Of a DNA stretch of 43,068 nucleotides, positions 25,604-34,292 are shown one piece after another (the stretch's first letter is position 1; each line of letters opens with the position of its first letter). This DNA comes from Candidatus Gastranaerophilales bacterium (GTDB taxonomy: Bacteria; Cyanobacteriota; Vampirovibrionia; Gastranaerophilales; Gastranaerophilaceae), in contig CALVET010000020.1 in the NCBI GenBank assembly GCA_944326675.1, positions 1-43,068 on the forward strand. The letters run 5' to 3'. A model generated the notes under the pieces. That model ran no database searches and had not been told where the DNA came from. It saw only the letters and a list, made by a program, of their open reading frames with translations. A program made the translations under genes and the position numbers.

Positions 25604-26707
25604 ATGGTTAAAAAACTTATCACTCAAGACACCAGAATGTTCTTGACGGGTAATGAAGTTATTGCTTATGCGGCAAATGCAGCTGAAGCAGAATTTATGT
25701 ATGGCTACCCGATTACACCTCAAAATGAAATCATGCATACTTGGTGTAAATTGCTTCCAAAAACTGAAGCAGGTTTTTTACAAACAGAAGATGAAATTTC
25801 AGCAGGTTTTTCTACAATTGGCGGTATTTTGGCAGGTAAACGTGCTTTTACTGCTACAGCCGGCCCAGGGAATGTTATTATGCAAGATGCGCAATCAATG
25901 GCTGAAATGATGAGAATACCTTTTGTTTGTGCGGTAATGCAAAGAGGCGGGCCATCTACAGCTACCGTAATTTATGCTCAACAAGAAACTCGTTTAACCT
26001 GCTTTGGTGGAAACGGCGAAGGTTTCAGAATAGTATATTCAACAGCAGGTCACCAAGATTTATTTGATTACATGATTAAATCATTCAATACTGCTTGGAA
26101 ATATCGCTTCCCAACATTTATGTTGGCAGACGGTTATCAAGGAAAAATGAGAGAGCCTGTTACATTGTATGATCCTGCTTCTCGCGGAATTAAAATGGAG
26201 CCGACTCCAGCAGCACTTAGAGCTCCGGGGGTAATCGGAGTAGATAGAGAAGCAACTCATCTAAGAAATACATTTAATCTTGAAGAAGAATTAATGGAAC
26301 AACTTGATAAATATCAAGTTGATTATGACGCTATGAGCAAAGAAGTTGAAGAATATCTTGAATATAAAGCAGAAGATGCTGAAGTTTTAATTATTGCTCA
26401 TGGTATTGTTGCTCGTTCTGCTATGACAGCGGTTGATGAATTAAGAGCTAAAGGCATTAAAGCAGGTTTATTCAGACCTATTACAATCAGACCGTTACCT
26501 GTGGAACCTATGAGAAAAGCAGTTAAAAGAGCAAAACAAGTTCTGTTTACCGAATCAGCTAACGGACAACTTGCTCAAATGTGCTTAGAAAAATTATACG
26601 GACTTACAACACCATATCAAACATTGTTTAAAATGGGCGTTGGTGTTACAGGTGATGACATTGTTGCTAAAGTTGAAACAATGGTTCGTGAAATGGCAAA
26701 CGTGTAA
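25604..26707 (+). CDS. korA: 2-oxoacid:ferredoxin oxidoreductase, alpha subunit (KorA/VorB type)
   Basis: A 367-residue subunit of a CoA-dependent, ferredoxin-reducing 2-oxoacid oxidoreductase. Seen: the pyrimidine-binding block G-Y-P-I-T-P-Q-N-E (34-42), E-D-E-I-S-A (62-67) and T-A-G-P-G-N (85-90), then the transketolase C-terminal domain with R-P-I-T-I-R-P-L-P. The gamma subunit is a separate gene downstream, as in KOR/VOR enzymes. Substrate could be 2-oxoglutarate or branched 2-oxoacids; sequence alone does not decide. AAGGA lies before the ATG. First gene of a tight four-gene operon. Confidence 0.9.
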   Translation: MVKKLITQDTRMFLTGNEVIAYAANAAEAEFMYGYPITPQNEIMHTWCKLLPKTEAGFLQTEDEISAGFSTIGGILAGKRAFTATAGPGNVIMQDAQSMAEMMRIPFVCAVMQRGGPSTATVIYAQQETRLTCFGGNGEGFRIVYSTAGHQDLFDYMIKSFNTAWKYRFPTFMLADGYQGKMREPVTLYDPASRGIKMEPTPAALRAPGVIGVDREATHLRNTFNLEEELMEQLDKYQVDYDAMSKEVEEYLEYKAEDAEVLIIAHGIVARSAMTAVDELRAKGIKAGLFRPITIRPLPVEPMRKAVKRAKQVLFTESANGQLAQMCLEKLYGLTTPYQTLFKMGVGVTGDDIVAKVETMVREMANV

Positions 26708-26727
26708 ATAATTAGTGAGGAAATAAA

Positions 26728-27483
26728 ATGATTACAACATTGGATGTAAAACCTGATTTAGCTAAGGCGCAAAATGCCGCTGCTGGCGCAAGCAAATTTT
26801 GTCCCGGCTGTGGTCATGGCATGATTTTAAAAACTTTAGCTAAAACAATAGACGAATTAGAATTAAATGAAAGAACCGTTTTTGGTTGTGATATAGGTTG
26901 TTCATTACTATCTTGGAATTATATGAACCTAGACACAGTTCAAACACACCACGGCAGAACAACCCCTGTTATATATGGTGTTACAAGAGCTAACCCCGGA
27001 ACGGTTGGTATTGCCTATATGGGTGATGGCGGCGGTCTTGCAATCGGTGCTCAACACCTTGTTAATGCTGCAACAAGAAGCGAAAATTTACTTGTAATTG
27101 TTGCAAATAATACAAACTACGGTATGACAGGCGGTCAAATGAGCCCTACAACAATGCCGGGTCAAAAAACAGAAACAACGCCATACGGTCGTGATTGCGA
27201 AGTAACAGGCAGACCTGCAAAAGCTGCAGAATTAGTTGCTTCAATTGCTGACCCTAAAAAATCATACGTTGCAAGAGCTTCTGTTTCTAACCTTAGAAAA
27301 TTAAATTCAGTATTTAAAAAAGCACTTAAAAACGTAGCCGATGGCGGATATTCTTTTGTTGAAGTATTATCTGTTTGTCCTTTGAACTGGAGAACAAATA
27401 ACGAAGGTACTTGGGAAAGATTAAAAACAATGGAAGAATGTTTTGAAGTTAAAGAATTTCTTGTTAAAGAAGGATTGGAGTAA
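26728..27483 (+). CDS. korB: 2-oxoacid:ferredoxin oxidoreductase, beta (TPP-binding) subunit
   Basis: A 251-residue thiamine-diphosphate subunit. Seen: F-C-P-G-C-G-H-G (about 24-31), with cysteines that usually join the [4Fe-4S] cluster near the active site; C-D-I-G-C-S (about 54-59); and the TPP/Mg motif G-D-G-G-G-L-A-I-G followed by N-N-T-N-Y-G-M-T-G-G-Q-M-S-P-T. It decarboxylates the 2-oxoacid on TPP and passes electrons on to ferredoxin. Length is typical of short beta subunits. It lies 20 bases after korA, with GAGG before the ATG, and 3 bases before korC. Confidence 0.93.
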   Translation: MITTLDVKPDLAKAQNAAAGASKFCPGCGHGMILKTLAKTIDELELNERTVFGCDIGCSLLSWNYMNLDTVQTHHGRTTPVIYGVTRANPGTVGIAYMGDGGGLAIGAQHLVNAATRSENLLVIVANNTNYGMTGGQMSPTTMPGQKTETTPYGRDCEVTGRPAKAAELVASIADPKKSYVARASVSNLRKLNSVFKKALKNVADGGYSFVEVLSVCPLNWRTNNEGTWERLKTMEECFEVKEFLVKEGLE

Positions 27484-27486
27484 ATT

Positions 27487-28047
27487 ATGGCAAGAACAAA
27501 GATAGTTTTAGCAGGCGAAGGCGGACAAGGCGTTCAATCAGTTGCAAAAATCCTTGTTGAAGCAGGTTATGAAGCAGGAAAAGAAATTCTATACATTCCA
27601 AACTTTGGTGTAGAACAACGCGGCGGCGTTTCAGTTGCTTTTTGTCAAATTGCTGATGAAAAAATCGGTGAGCCTCGCTTCGCAAAAGGCGATATTATAA
27701 TTGCACTTTCTGATAGAGCAATTGCAAGATGTGAAACTTATACATCAGAAGATTCTGTTGTAGTTTATGATTCATCTGTTTGTCATACAAAACCGACTGC
27801 AAAATGCAAGGAAGTAATTGCCGTTGAAGCAAACAGAATTGCAAACGAGCAATTGAGCGCTCGTGTATTTAATATCATGATTTTGGGCGTATTATTAAAA
27901 GCAACAAATGTTCTAAAATTGGAAGATGTTAAAAATGCTATGGAAATTGCTCTTGGTAAGAAATTTGACGCTAAACCCGAGTTGAGAGAATTGAACTACA
28001 AAGCTCTTGAAATGGGTATGGCTATGGTAGAGAAAGTTGGTGTATAA
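27487..28047 (+). CDS. korC: 2-oxoacid:ferredoxin oxidoreductase, gamma subunit
   Basis: A 186-residue subunit of the POR/KOR gamma family. The N-terminal G-E-G-G-Q-G-V-Q-S-V-A (about 9-19) is the family hallmark, followed by P-N-F-G-V-E-Q-R-G-G-V-S-V-A-F (about 38-52). In characterised enzymes this domain binds CoA and completes the catalytic chamber. It sits between the beta and delta genes with no spacer on the delta side, as expected for a stoichiometric complex. Confidence 0.92.
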   Translation: MARTKIVLAGEGGQGVQSVAKILVEAGYEAGKEILYIPNFGVEQRGGVSVAFCQIADEKIGEPRFAKGDIIIALSDRAIARCETYTSEDSVVVYDSSVCHTKPTAKCKEVIAVEANRIANEQLSARVFNIMILGVLLKATNVLKLEDVKNAMEIALGKKFDAKPELRELNYKALEMGMAMVEKVGV

Positions 28048-28305
28048 ATGGCAGAAGAAATTCAATATAAAGGCTATAAAGTAGCTGATGTTGCTAAAGG
28101 AAAAGCTGATTGGTATATGTTTACAGACCTTTGCAAAGGTTGCGGTCTTTGCATGGTTAAGTGTCCTAAAAAATGCTTGAAATGGTCAAAAGAGGTTGGT
28201 TTATATCAAACACCTTGTGTTGAACCTGATCCTGAATTGTGTATAGGATGCGGAACTTGTGCTTTAACTTGTCCTGATAGCGCAATTAAAGTAGTTAAAA
28301 AATAA
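28048..28305 (+). CDS. korD: 2-oxoacid:ferredoxin oxidoreductase, delta (ferredoxin-like) subunit
   Basis: An 85-residue protein with two [4Fe-4S] motifs, C29-x2-C32-x2-C35-x3-C39 and C65-x2-C68-x2-C71-x3-C75. It relays electrons from the TPP subunit to external ferredoxin. Its ATG follows the gamma-subunit stop directly (TAAATG). It is the last gene before a strong terminator, so the operon is korABCD with subunit order alpha, beta, gamma, delta. Confidence 0.92.
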   Translation: MAEEIQYKGYKVADVAKGKADWYMFTDLCKGCGLCMVKCPKKCLKWSKEVGLYQTPCVEPDPELCIGCGTCALTCPDSAIKVVKK

Positions 28306-28323
28306 GATAATTCAAATATTATT

Positions 28324-28347
28324 AAAACGCCGAGCAATCGGCGTTTT
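28324..28347 (+). terminator. Terminator of the korABCD operon
   Basis: Perfect 10-bp stem AAAACGCCGA / TCGGCGTTTT with GCAA loop (28324-28333 and 28338-28347), ending in a short T-run. The small XRE frame at 28350 begins right after it. Confidence 0.88.
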
Positions 28348-28356
28348 AAATTTATT

Positions 28357-28574
28357 ATGAACAAAAAATAAAGCTTTTTAAACTTAGTCAAAACATTCAG
28401 CACTATCGAAAATTAAAAAATTTATCTCAAAATGAATTAGCTGAAAAACTTTCTATTTCAAGAGAACACTTAGCAAAATTGGAAACTGCTAAAAGGAAAA
28501 TAAGCTTAGGATTATTGTTTAAGCTTTGCGATGTTTTAGGTATTCTAGAAAAAGATTTGTTTGAGTTTAAGTAA
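28357..28574 (+). CDS. Small XRE-family HTH regulator with an out-of-phase start
   Basis: The frame open from 28350 to the TAA at 28572-28574 encodes a complete one-domain XRE regulator: Y-R-K-L-K-N-L-S-Q-N-E-L-A-E-K-L-S-I-S-R, then H-L-A-K-L-E-T-A-K-R-K-I, then L-L-F-K-L-C-D-V-L-G. No ATG, GTG or TTG lies in frame ahead of the domain, only ATT (28350) and ATA (28368). An ATG at 28357 is one base out of phase and stops after M-N-K-K; one extra A in the A6 run (28363-28368) would join it to the domain as M-N-K-K-I-K-L-F-K. Options are an assembly error, transcript slippage, a non-standard start, or fresh decay. The intact remainder argues against old decay. Confidence 0.55.
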
Positions 28575-28616
28575 ATTTAGCAAACTTTTTATTTTATGAG
28601 TTTTAAATAAAAAGTT

Positions 28617-30029
28617 ATGCGCATTAACAATCAAGACCAAAAGTTTAAAAATATTTCAGCTCTGGCTAAACCCCTTGGTACTTTTTATAATGCCAATGCG
28701 ACAATTCCGACTCTTGCCATTGAAACAGGGGTAACTTTAGGCAGAGCCAATGTTGCAAATAAAACGTTTGGAAAACAAGAAGCATTTGACAGATTAATAG
28801 AGCAAGGTGTTAGTGCTGTTGTTTGGATATACGGTGTTCAAATGCTTAAAAAAATCGGCGATTTTATAGGGAAAAATATGCTTAAAATTCCTCAAGCTGA
28901 TTTTGATATCGGTTTTGATTATTTAAGAAACCCTGTAAAAAATAATAAAATAAATCCGAAAGCCTACGGTTTTAAAGCAGCCAATATTTTATTAAGTACG
29001 GCTATAGCAACTTATTTTATCGGTTTTGTTTTACCTAAAATCAGCTATAAATTAAGTAAAAAAGCTGCAAAGGAAAATAAAAAAGAAAACACCCTGCAGA
29101 GCCCTTTAAAAAACTATTCTTTTGAAAATTTTAGGAAAAAAACAGAACCAAAAAATAATCAAATTAAATTTACTTCTTTGATAGATAAAACTGCCGCCGC
29201 TGCCCATGTTTTGGAGAATAATTCAACAGCAAGATTGTTTATAACGGATTTTGGTGTAATATCAGGAAGATGTATAAATGCTAAAACTCCGCAGATGAAA
29301 ATAGGCAATCTTTTTAGAGATACTGTTTCAATGTATTTTTATCTTTGTGCTACAAAACATACGGTAAAATTATTGAATAAATTGCCGTTTTTGCCTAAAA
29401 ATGCGGATATTAACCCTCAAACTTTAAATACAATTAATCAAATGCTTATTGAAAATAAAGATAAAATTGATTTTGATAATTTTCTAAAATCTGTTGTCGG
29501 AGAAATTCCAAAAGGTGATTTAGAAAAATTAGAAGATTTATTTAAAGATAAAAAAACAGTTTCATTGGATGAATTTTCTAAAATTTTTCCTTCAAAAATC
29601 AAAAAAGCCGAATTAATGACTCACTTGCAGCCGTTTTTCAAGGAAAATCCGATTTTAGATAAAAATGAAGCAAAAGATGTTTTATCAAGCGGACTTATAA
29701 CCGATCCAAAATTCTTAAAATCAGTTTTTGAAAAAGCAACAGATAATGCTTCATCTAACAAATACAGGTACGTTTCAGCTAAAAAATTAGATTCTATAAG
29801 GCAATCTGTTGTTGATTACATTGGTCAAATTAATTCAAATTTAAAAGGTAATGAATTTAATGAAACTTTCCTTCAAAAATTGGCAAATAAAAATATTTTC
29901 AGAAATTTTGCCAGATATTCTTTGGGCATTTTTGTTTCAATTTTTGCCCTTGGATATTTAATTCCAAAAGTACAATATATGATTGTTAAAGCTCTTTCAA
30001 ACAAAGATAAAACACAAAACAAGCAATAA
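28617..30029 (+). CDS. Membrane protein of unknown function
   Basis: A 470-residue protein. Strong membrane segments lie at about 120-142 and 432-452, with weaker hydrophobic stretches near 64-80 and 235-250. The two strong segments resemble each other: F-I-G-F-V-L-P-K-I-S-Y (134-144) and A-L-G-Y-L-I-P-K-V-Q-Y (444-454), so the protein may hold a duplicated hairpin at its ends, with a charged helical domain (about 265-420) between. There is no signal peptide and no recognised family. No ribosome site precedes the ATG. It shares general style, though no clear alignment, with the unknown 490-residue membrane protein at 13397-14869. Confidence 0.65.
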   Translation: MRINNQDQKFKNISALAKPLGTFYNANATIPTLAIETGVTLGRANVANKTFGKQEAFDRLIEQGVSAVVWIYGVQMLKKIGDFIGKNMLKIPQADFDIGFDYLRNPVKNNKINPKAYGFKAANILLSTAIATYFIGFVLPKISYKLSKKAAKENKKENTLQSPLKNYSFENFRKKTEPKNNQIKFTSLIDKTAAAAHVLENNSTARLFITDFGVISGRCINAKTPQMKIGNLFRDTVSMYFYLCATKHTVKLLNKLPFLPKNADINPQTLNTINQMLIENKDKIDFDNFLKSVVGEIPKGDLEKLEDLFKDKKTVSLDEFSKIFPSKIKKAELMTHLQPFFKENPILDKNEAKDVLSSGLITDPKFLKSVFEKATDNASSNKYRYVSAKKLDSIRQSVVDYIGQINSNLKGNEFNETFLQKLANKNIFRNFARYSLGIFVSIFALGYLIPKVQYMIVKALSNKDKTQNKQ

Positions 30030-30041
30030 TAAAGTTTTTTA

Positions 30042-30050
30042 TGATATGAT
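30042..30050 (+). promoter_or_regulatory. Extended -10 promoter of the permease gene (leaderless transcript predicted)
   Basis: TG-A-TATGAT (TG 30042-30043, hexamer 30045-30050) ends six bases before the ATG at 30057. No Shine-Dalgarno sequence is present, so the transcript start would coincide with the start codon. Confidence 0.5.
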
Positions 30051-30056
30051 TTTTAT

Positions 30057-31427
30057 ATGTCTGAACTAAAAAGAGTACTTTCCCTTAAAGACGCAATTTC
30101 AATTGTAGCAGGGTCTATGATTGGAAGCGGAATATTTATTGTTTCATCGCATATCGCAAAAGAAACAAATTCTGCTATATTACTGATAATTATCTGGATT
30201 TTAGCAGGAATTATCACGCTTTTGGGTGCCCTAAGCTATGGTGAATTATCTTCAACAATTCCTTCTGAGGGCGGACAATATATCTATTTAAAAAAGATTT
30301 TCAATGAAGAATTAGCTTTTTTATATGGCTGGACACTGTTTTTGGTTATTCAAACAGGAACGCTTGCAGCTGTGAGCATTGCTATGGCAAAGTTTATTGG
30401 GCTTGTTTTTCCTTTTATCAGTTCAGTGCATAATATTTTTTCTATTGGCGGTTTTAGCCTAAATACACAACAAATTTTTGCGATTTTTATTGTTCTTTTT
30501 ATAACATACATTAATTCAAGGGGAATTAAAGCAGGGGTTTTTACTCAAAATATTTTTACCGTTGCAAAAGTATTTTCAATTTTAGCAATAATTATTTGCG
30601 GAATATTTTTCGGTTTTAATTTGGAAACTGTAAAATTAAATTTCGCTATAGCAAACAATCCCGTAAGCTTTGATTTTAATATGGTTAAAACAATAGTAAT
30701 GAGCGTTGTAGGGGCGTTATTTGCTTCAATTACTTGGAATAATGTAACTTTTATTTCATCTGAAATTAAAAAGCCCGAAAAAAATATTAAAAAAGCTTTG
30801 CTTATAGGTACAATGCTTGTTATATCGTTATATTTTCTTTTAAATATGATTTATTTAACAAATTTACCTTTGGAGCTTATAAAAAATGCGCCTGAAAATA
30901 TTGTTGTAGCGCAATTAATGAGTAATATTTTCGGTCAAAAGGCATTGATTGTGATTGCTCTAATTATTGTTATGTCTGCTTTTGGGTCTGCTAATGGCAT
31001 GATTTTAACAGGGTCAAGAGTATACTATAAAATGGCAAAAGACAGAATTTTCTTTAGAAAGTTAGCTTATATAGATAGAAAAACAAAAGTTCCTCAAAAT
31101 TCCTTGTGGCTTCAATGTTTTTGGATTTGTGTTTTGATTTTGTGGGGAAATTACGCGCAATTATTGGATTATGTTATTTATTCATCTTTAATTTTTTATA
31201 CTATAACAATTTTTGGTATATTTAGAATGAGAAAATTATTCCCTCGCCAGCGCCATACCTATAGGGTACCCAGTTTTGTACCTATATTATTTGTTATTTT
31301 AGCGAGTTTTATTATTATTACTTTAACTGTTTTTAAACCGCATTACACGGTTCCCGGGCTTTTAGTTACATTAGTCGGCATACCCGTTTATCATTTTTGG
31401 CAAAAGAAAAGAAGAATAGCTAGATAA
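30057..31427 (+). CDS. APC-family amino acid permease
   Basis: A 456-residue transporter with about twelve membrane helices. The first helix carries the substrate-site motif S-M-I-G-S-G-I-F (about 19-26), and T-I-P-S-E-G-G-Q-Y-I-Y-L-K (about 62-74) follows helix 2; both mark the LAT/APA branch of the APC superfamily. These take up or exchange amino acids across the inner membrane; the amino acid is not predictable here. The gene stands alone and its 3' end overlaps the convergent MFS gene by 8 bases. Confidence 0.9.
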   Translation: MSELKRVLSLKDAISIVAGSMIGSGIFIVSSHIAKETNSAILLIIIWILAGIITLLGALSYGELSSTIPSEGGQYIYLKKIFNEELAFLYGWTLFLVIQTGTLAAVSIAMAKFIGLVFPFISSVHNIFSIGGFSLNTQQIFAIFIVLFITYINSRGIKAGVFTQNIFTVAKVFSILAIIICGIFFGFNLETVKLNFAIANNPVSFDFNMVKTIVMSVVGALFASITWNNVTFISSEIKKPEKNIKKALLIGTMLVISLYFLLNMIYLTNLPLELIKNAPENIVVAQLMSNIFGQKALIVIALIIVMSAFGSANGMILTGSRVYYKMAKDRIFFRKLAYIDRKTKVPQNSLWLQCFWICVLILWGNYAQLLDYVIYSSLIFYTITIFGIFRMRKLFPRQRHTYRVPSFVPILFVILASFIIITLTVFKPHYTVPGLLVTLVGIPVYHFWQKKRRIAR

Positions 31428-32589
31428 GATTTTTATTTTTAATTGTGTATAAACCGACTAAAAAGGCGATTACACTCATTAAAATTAATATTTTATCTAT
31501 TCCGAAGTTTTGACCTATAAAACCTAAAGGAGATAAAAATAATGCTCCCAAACCCCAGCTGAAGCCTTGCATTACTCCGCTTATTACACCTGTATATTTT
31601 GGCATTGCTTTTTGGGCGTTAACTAAAATAACACCAACTGAAAGCAAAATGAAAAATCCTGTTAAAATAAATAAACAGCAAGCCAAGATTTTATTATAAT
31701 TAAGGAAATGCAAAAATAATAAAATCAAAGGTAACACGCTAATAAATGAAACAATAATCACGCCTCTTGTACCTATTTTTTTCTCTATTTTTGAGCTGAA
31801 TATTGTAGCCAGACCGCCTGAGATAAAAAATAAAGTAACAATTAATCCGATAATTTCAAGGCTAAATCCTTTGGTTTTTAGTAAAAACGGAATATATGTA
31901 CCAAAAGATATGCTAAGAGCTGATTTGATTACTGAAATAAACATTAAAAACATGCAAACTTTGTTTTTTAAAATTTCTTTCATGATAAAGAAGAAATTTT
32001 CTTTATTATAACAATCGCTTGAAGGTTTTTTAGGCACAAAAAAGTACATAAATACGGCACTTAAAAGCCCTAAGATTGATGTATATAATAGAGAATTTTC
32101 TCCATAATTATCAACTAAATATGTTGATAAGTAAGGTCCTATTGCATAACCTATTGTTCCTAAACCTAAAAATATTCCCATTGCGCGAGATAAATTAGGG
32201 TTATTTTTATTAAAATCTTTAACTAAAGCGCTAAAAAACAAAAAAAAAAAGGCATTACCCAACATTCCCAATAAAAGGCAAATCAAAAAGAGATAAACGC
32301 TATTTGCTTTTATTGCAAGGGGTATAAAAATTGATGTTACAACCAACCCCCAAACCATAAAGACTCTATGGCGTAATCTGTCAGAAAAAAAGCCAAACAC
32401 AGGCTGCATCATAGATGAAACAAGATGCCCAAAAGCAATAATAGAGCTGATTGAAGCAAGAGTTATTCCAAGGTTTGATGTTATTAAAGGGTACAAGGGA
32501 ACCAATAAAGCTGCATAAAGGTCAATGTTGAAATGGCCGAAACTTAAACCGAAAATTGCTCTTGAACTTTTTGAAAATACATTTTTCAT
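31420..32589 (-). CDS. MFS transporter, fosmidomycin-resistance-like
   Basis: A 389-residue major facilitator with twelve helices in two halves. The opening F-G-L-S-F-G-H-F-N-I-D-L-Y-A-A-L-L-V-P-L-Y-P (about 13-34) and the motif-A loop G-F-F-S-D-R-L-R-H-R (about 66-75) are typical of Fsr-like efflux proteins. The substrate is unknown. Its ATG overlaps the purH stop by one base (TAATG), so it is the last gene of the dnaA-thiS-purH operon and is translationally coupled to purine synthesis. A link to purine or nucleoside export is a guess from context only. Confidence 0.85.
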   Translation of the reverse strand: MKNVFSKSSRAIFGLSFGHFNIDLYAALLVPLYPLITSNLGITLASISSIIAFGHLVSSMMQPVFGFFSDRLRHRVFMVWGLVVTSIFIPLAIKANSVYLFLICLLLGMLGNAFFFLFFSALVKDFNKNNPNLSRAMGIFLGLGTIGYAIGPYLSTYLVDNYGENSLLYTSILGLLSAVFMYFFVPKKPSSDCYNKENFFFIMKEILKNKVCMFLMFISVIKSALSISFGTYIPFLLKTKGFSLEIIGLIVTLFFISGGLATIFSSKIEKKIGTRGVIIVSFISVLPLILLFLHFLNYNKILACCLFILTGFFILLSVGVILVNAQKAMPKYTGVISGVMQGFSWGLGALFLSPLGFIGQNFGIDKILILMSVIAFLVGLYTIKNKNLI

Positions 32590-34073
32590 TAGTGTTTAAA
32601 ATGCCTTATTCCTGTTGCTATCATTGAAATATTGTATTTGTCTGCTGTTTCAATAACTTCTTTATCTTTTATGCTGCCTGCGGGTTGAATTATTGCGCTT
32701 ACTCTGTTTTGTGCTGCAACTTGGATGTTATCAATTGCAGGGAAAAAGCCGTCACTTGCAATAATCGTATCTTTTGTTGAATCGCAAACTCTATTTAGCG
32801 CTATTTCAACGCTTGAAACTCTGTTTGTTTGTCCTCCGCAGATACCAAGTGTTCTTAAATCTTTTGCAACAACAATGGCATTAGATTTAACATGCTTTAC
32901 AACTTTAAAAGCAAAAATCATGTCCTCAATTTCTTGTTGAGTCGGTTTTTTCTTTGAAATCACTTTGAAAGTTGAAACATCAAGGTCTTTTGTGTCTTTT
33001 TGCTGGATTAAAGCTCCAAACGGAGTTAATTTTATTTCTTCATCGCAAAAATTTAAGATTTTTTCATAGGGCGTATTTATTTTAATAATTCTTAAATTTT
33101 TCTTTTTCTTTAATTCTTCAAGAGCTTCAATTGAATATGACGGTGCTAAAATTACTTCTAAAAACATTGAGCTTAACTTTTTAGCTAAAGATAATGTTAC
33201 TTCTTTTGTTAGTGCAACAACACCGCCAAAAGGGCTAATCGGGTCAGAATCCAGTGCTTTATCCCAAGCTGATTCAATGTCTGATGATAAAGCTACAGCA
33301 CAGGGGTTTGTGTGTTTAACTATAACAGCTGCCGCTACATCGAAAAATTCCGCCGCTATTTCAAGAGCAGATGTTGAATCTAATATATTATTATATGACA
33401 TCATTTTGCCGTTTAATAATTCCCAATTAAGCTCTTTATTATAGCTGAACAGTCCTGCTTTTTGATGAGGATTTTCGCCGTATCTTAAATCTTGAATTTT
33501 GTTGAAATTATAGATTATGTTATTTTGTTCTTGTTTAAATAATTTTGAGAATTTTTTATAAATTAAATAATCATATTTTGAAGTTTTGCTAAAAACTTTT
33601 AGCGCAAGCTCTTGTCTTTTATTTTCGTCAATTTCATCAATATCAAGAGTATAATCATCTTTTGATGAAATAACAATGACGTTATGATAGTTTTTTGCTG
33701 CCGCTCTTAACAGTGCAACTCCGCCTATATCGATGTTATTCAATAATGTTTCTTCTTCAATATCTTTATCAAGATATTTTTCAAAAGGATATAAATCAAC
33801 AGCTACCAAATCAAAAGCTTTTATTGCTTTATTTGTTCTTTCTTCTTGGTTTGCCAAAATTCCACTAAAAATTTCAGGATGAAGAGATTTAACCTTTCCT
33901 CCTAAAAGTTCGCTAAATCCTGTGATTGTAGAGCTTTCAACAGCATTTATTCCTTTTTCTTTAAGATAATTATAAGTATTTCCCGTTGAAATTATTTCCC
34001 AGTTTTTATCAATAAGATTTTTAGCTAAGATTTCAATATTTTCTTTATCACTAACACTGATATATGCTCTCAT
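32589..34073 (-). CDS. purH: Bifunctional AICAR formyltransferase / IMP cyclohydrolase
   Basis: A 494-residue enzyme for the last two steps of IMP synthesis. The N-terminal IMP cyclohydrolase domain shows A-Y-I-S-V-S-D-K (3-10), I-I-S-T-G-N-T (about 27-33) and G-G-K-V-K-S-L-H-P-E-I-F-S-G-I-L (about 58-73). The C-terminal AICAR transformylase domain shows L-R-Y-G-E-N-P-H-Q (about 197-205), I-V-K-H-T-N-P-C-A-V-A (about 250-260), S-D-P-I-S-P-F-G-G-V-V-A and the C-terminal G-I-R-H-F-K-H. The length is a little below the usual 510-530. GAGGG precedes the ATG. It follows thiS by 15 bases. Confidence 0.95.
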   Translation of the reverse strand: MRAYISVSDKENIEILAKNLIDKNWEIISTGNTYNYLKEKGINAVESSTITGFSELLGGKVKSLHPEIFSGILANQEERTNKAIKAFDLVAVDLYPFEKYLDKDIEEETLLNNIDIGGVALLRAAAKNYHNVIVISSKDDYTLDIDEIDENKRQELALKVFSKTSKYDYLIYKKFSKLFKQEQNNIIYNFNKIQDLRYGENPHQKAGLFSYNKELNWELLNGKMMSYNNILDSTSALEIAAEFFDVAAAVIVKHTNPCAVALSSDIESAWDKALDSDPISPFGGVVALTKEVTLSLAKKLSSMFLEVILAPSYSIEALEELKKKKNLRIIKINTPYEKILNFCDEEIKLTPFGALIQQKDTKDLDVSTFKVISKKKPTQQEIEDMIFAFKVVKHVKSNAIVVAKDLRTLGICGGQTNRVSSVEIALNRVCDSTKDTIIASDGFFPAIDNIQVAAQNRVSAIIQPAGSIKDKEVIETADKYNISMIATGIRHFKH

Positions 34074-34088
34074 TTTTCCCTCTTTTAT

Positions 34089-34289
34089 TTAACCGCCTGC
34101 GCAAAAGTGAACAATTTCAAGACTGTCGTTGTCTTTTAATGCGGTAGTTTGATAATCATTTTTGTTGATTATTTTTCTATTTAATTCTACAACAAAAACC
34201 TTGGGCAGATTGTCTAAATCCTCTAAAACTTCTTTTAAAGTCATATTGTCTTTGATTGTTTTAATTTCGCCGTTAATTTTGATTTGCAT
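34089..34289 (-). CDS. thiS: Sulfur carrier protein ThiS
   Basis: A 66-residue ubiquitin-like protein ending in the required G-G (I-V-H-F-C-A-G-G). The N-terminal beta-hairpin M-Q-I-K-I-N-G-E and T-L-K-E-V-L-E-D-L (about 22-30) match ThiS. The C-terminal thiocarboxylate donates sulfur to the thiazole of thiamine. No thiG, thiF or thiH lies in the window, so its partners must be elsewhere. It is wedged between dnaA (3 bases) and purH (15 bases). A MoaD-type carrier is possible but the I-V-H-x-x-A-G-G end favours ThiS. Confidence 0.85.
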   Translation of the reverse strand: MQIKINGEIKTIKDNMTLKEVLEDLDNLPKVFVVELNRKIINKNDYQTTALKDNDSLEIVHFCAGG

Positions 34290-34292
34290 GAT

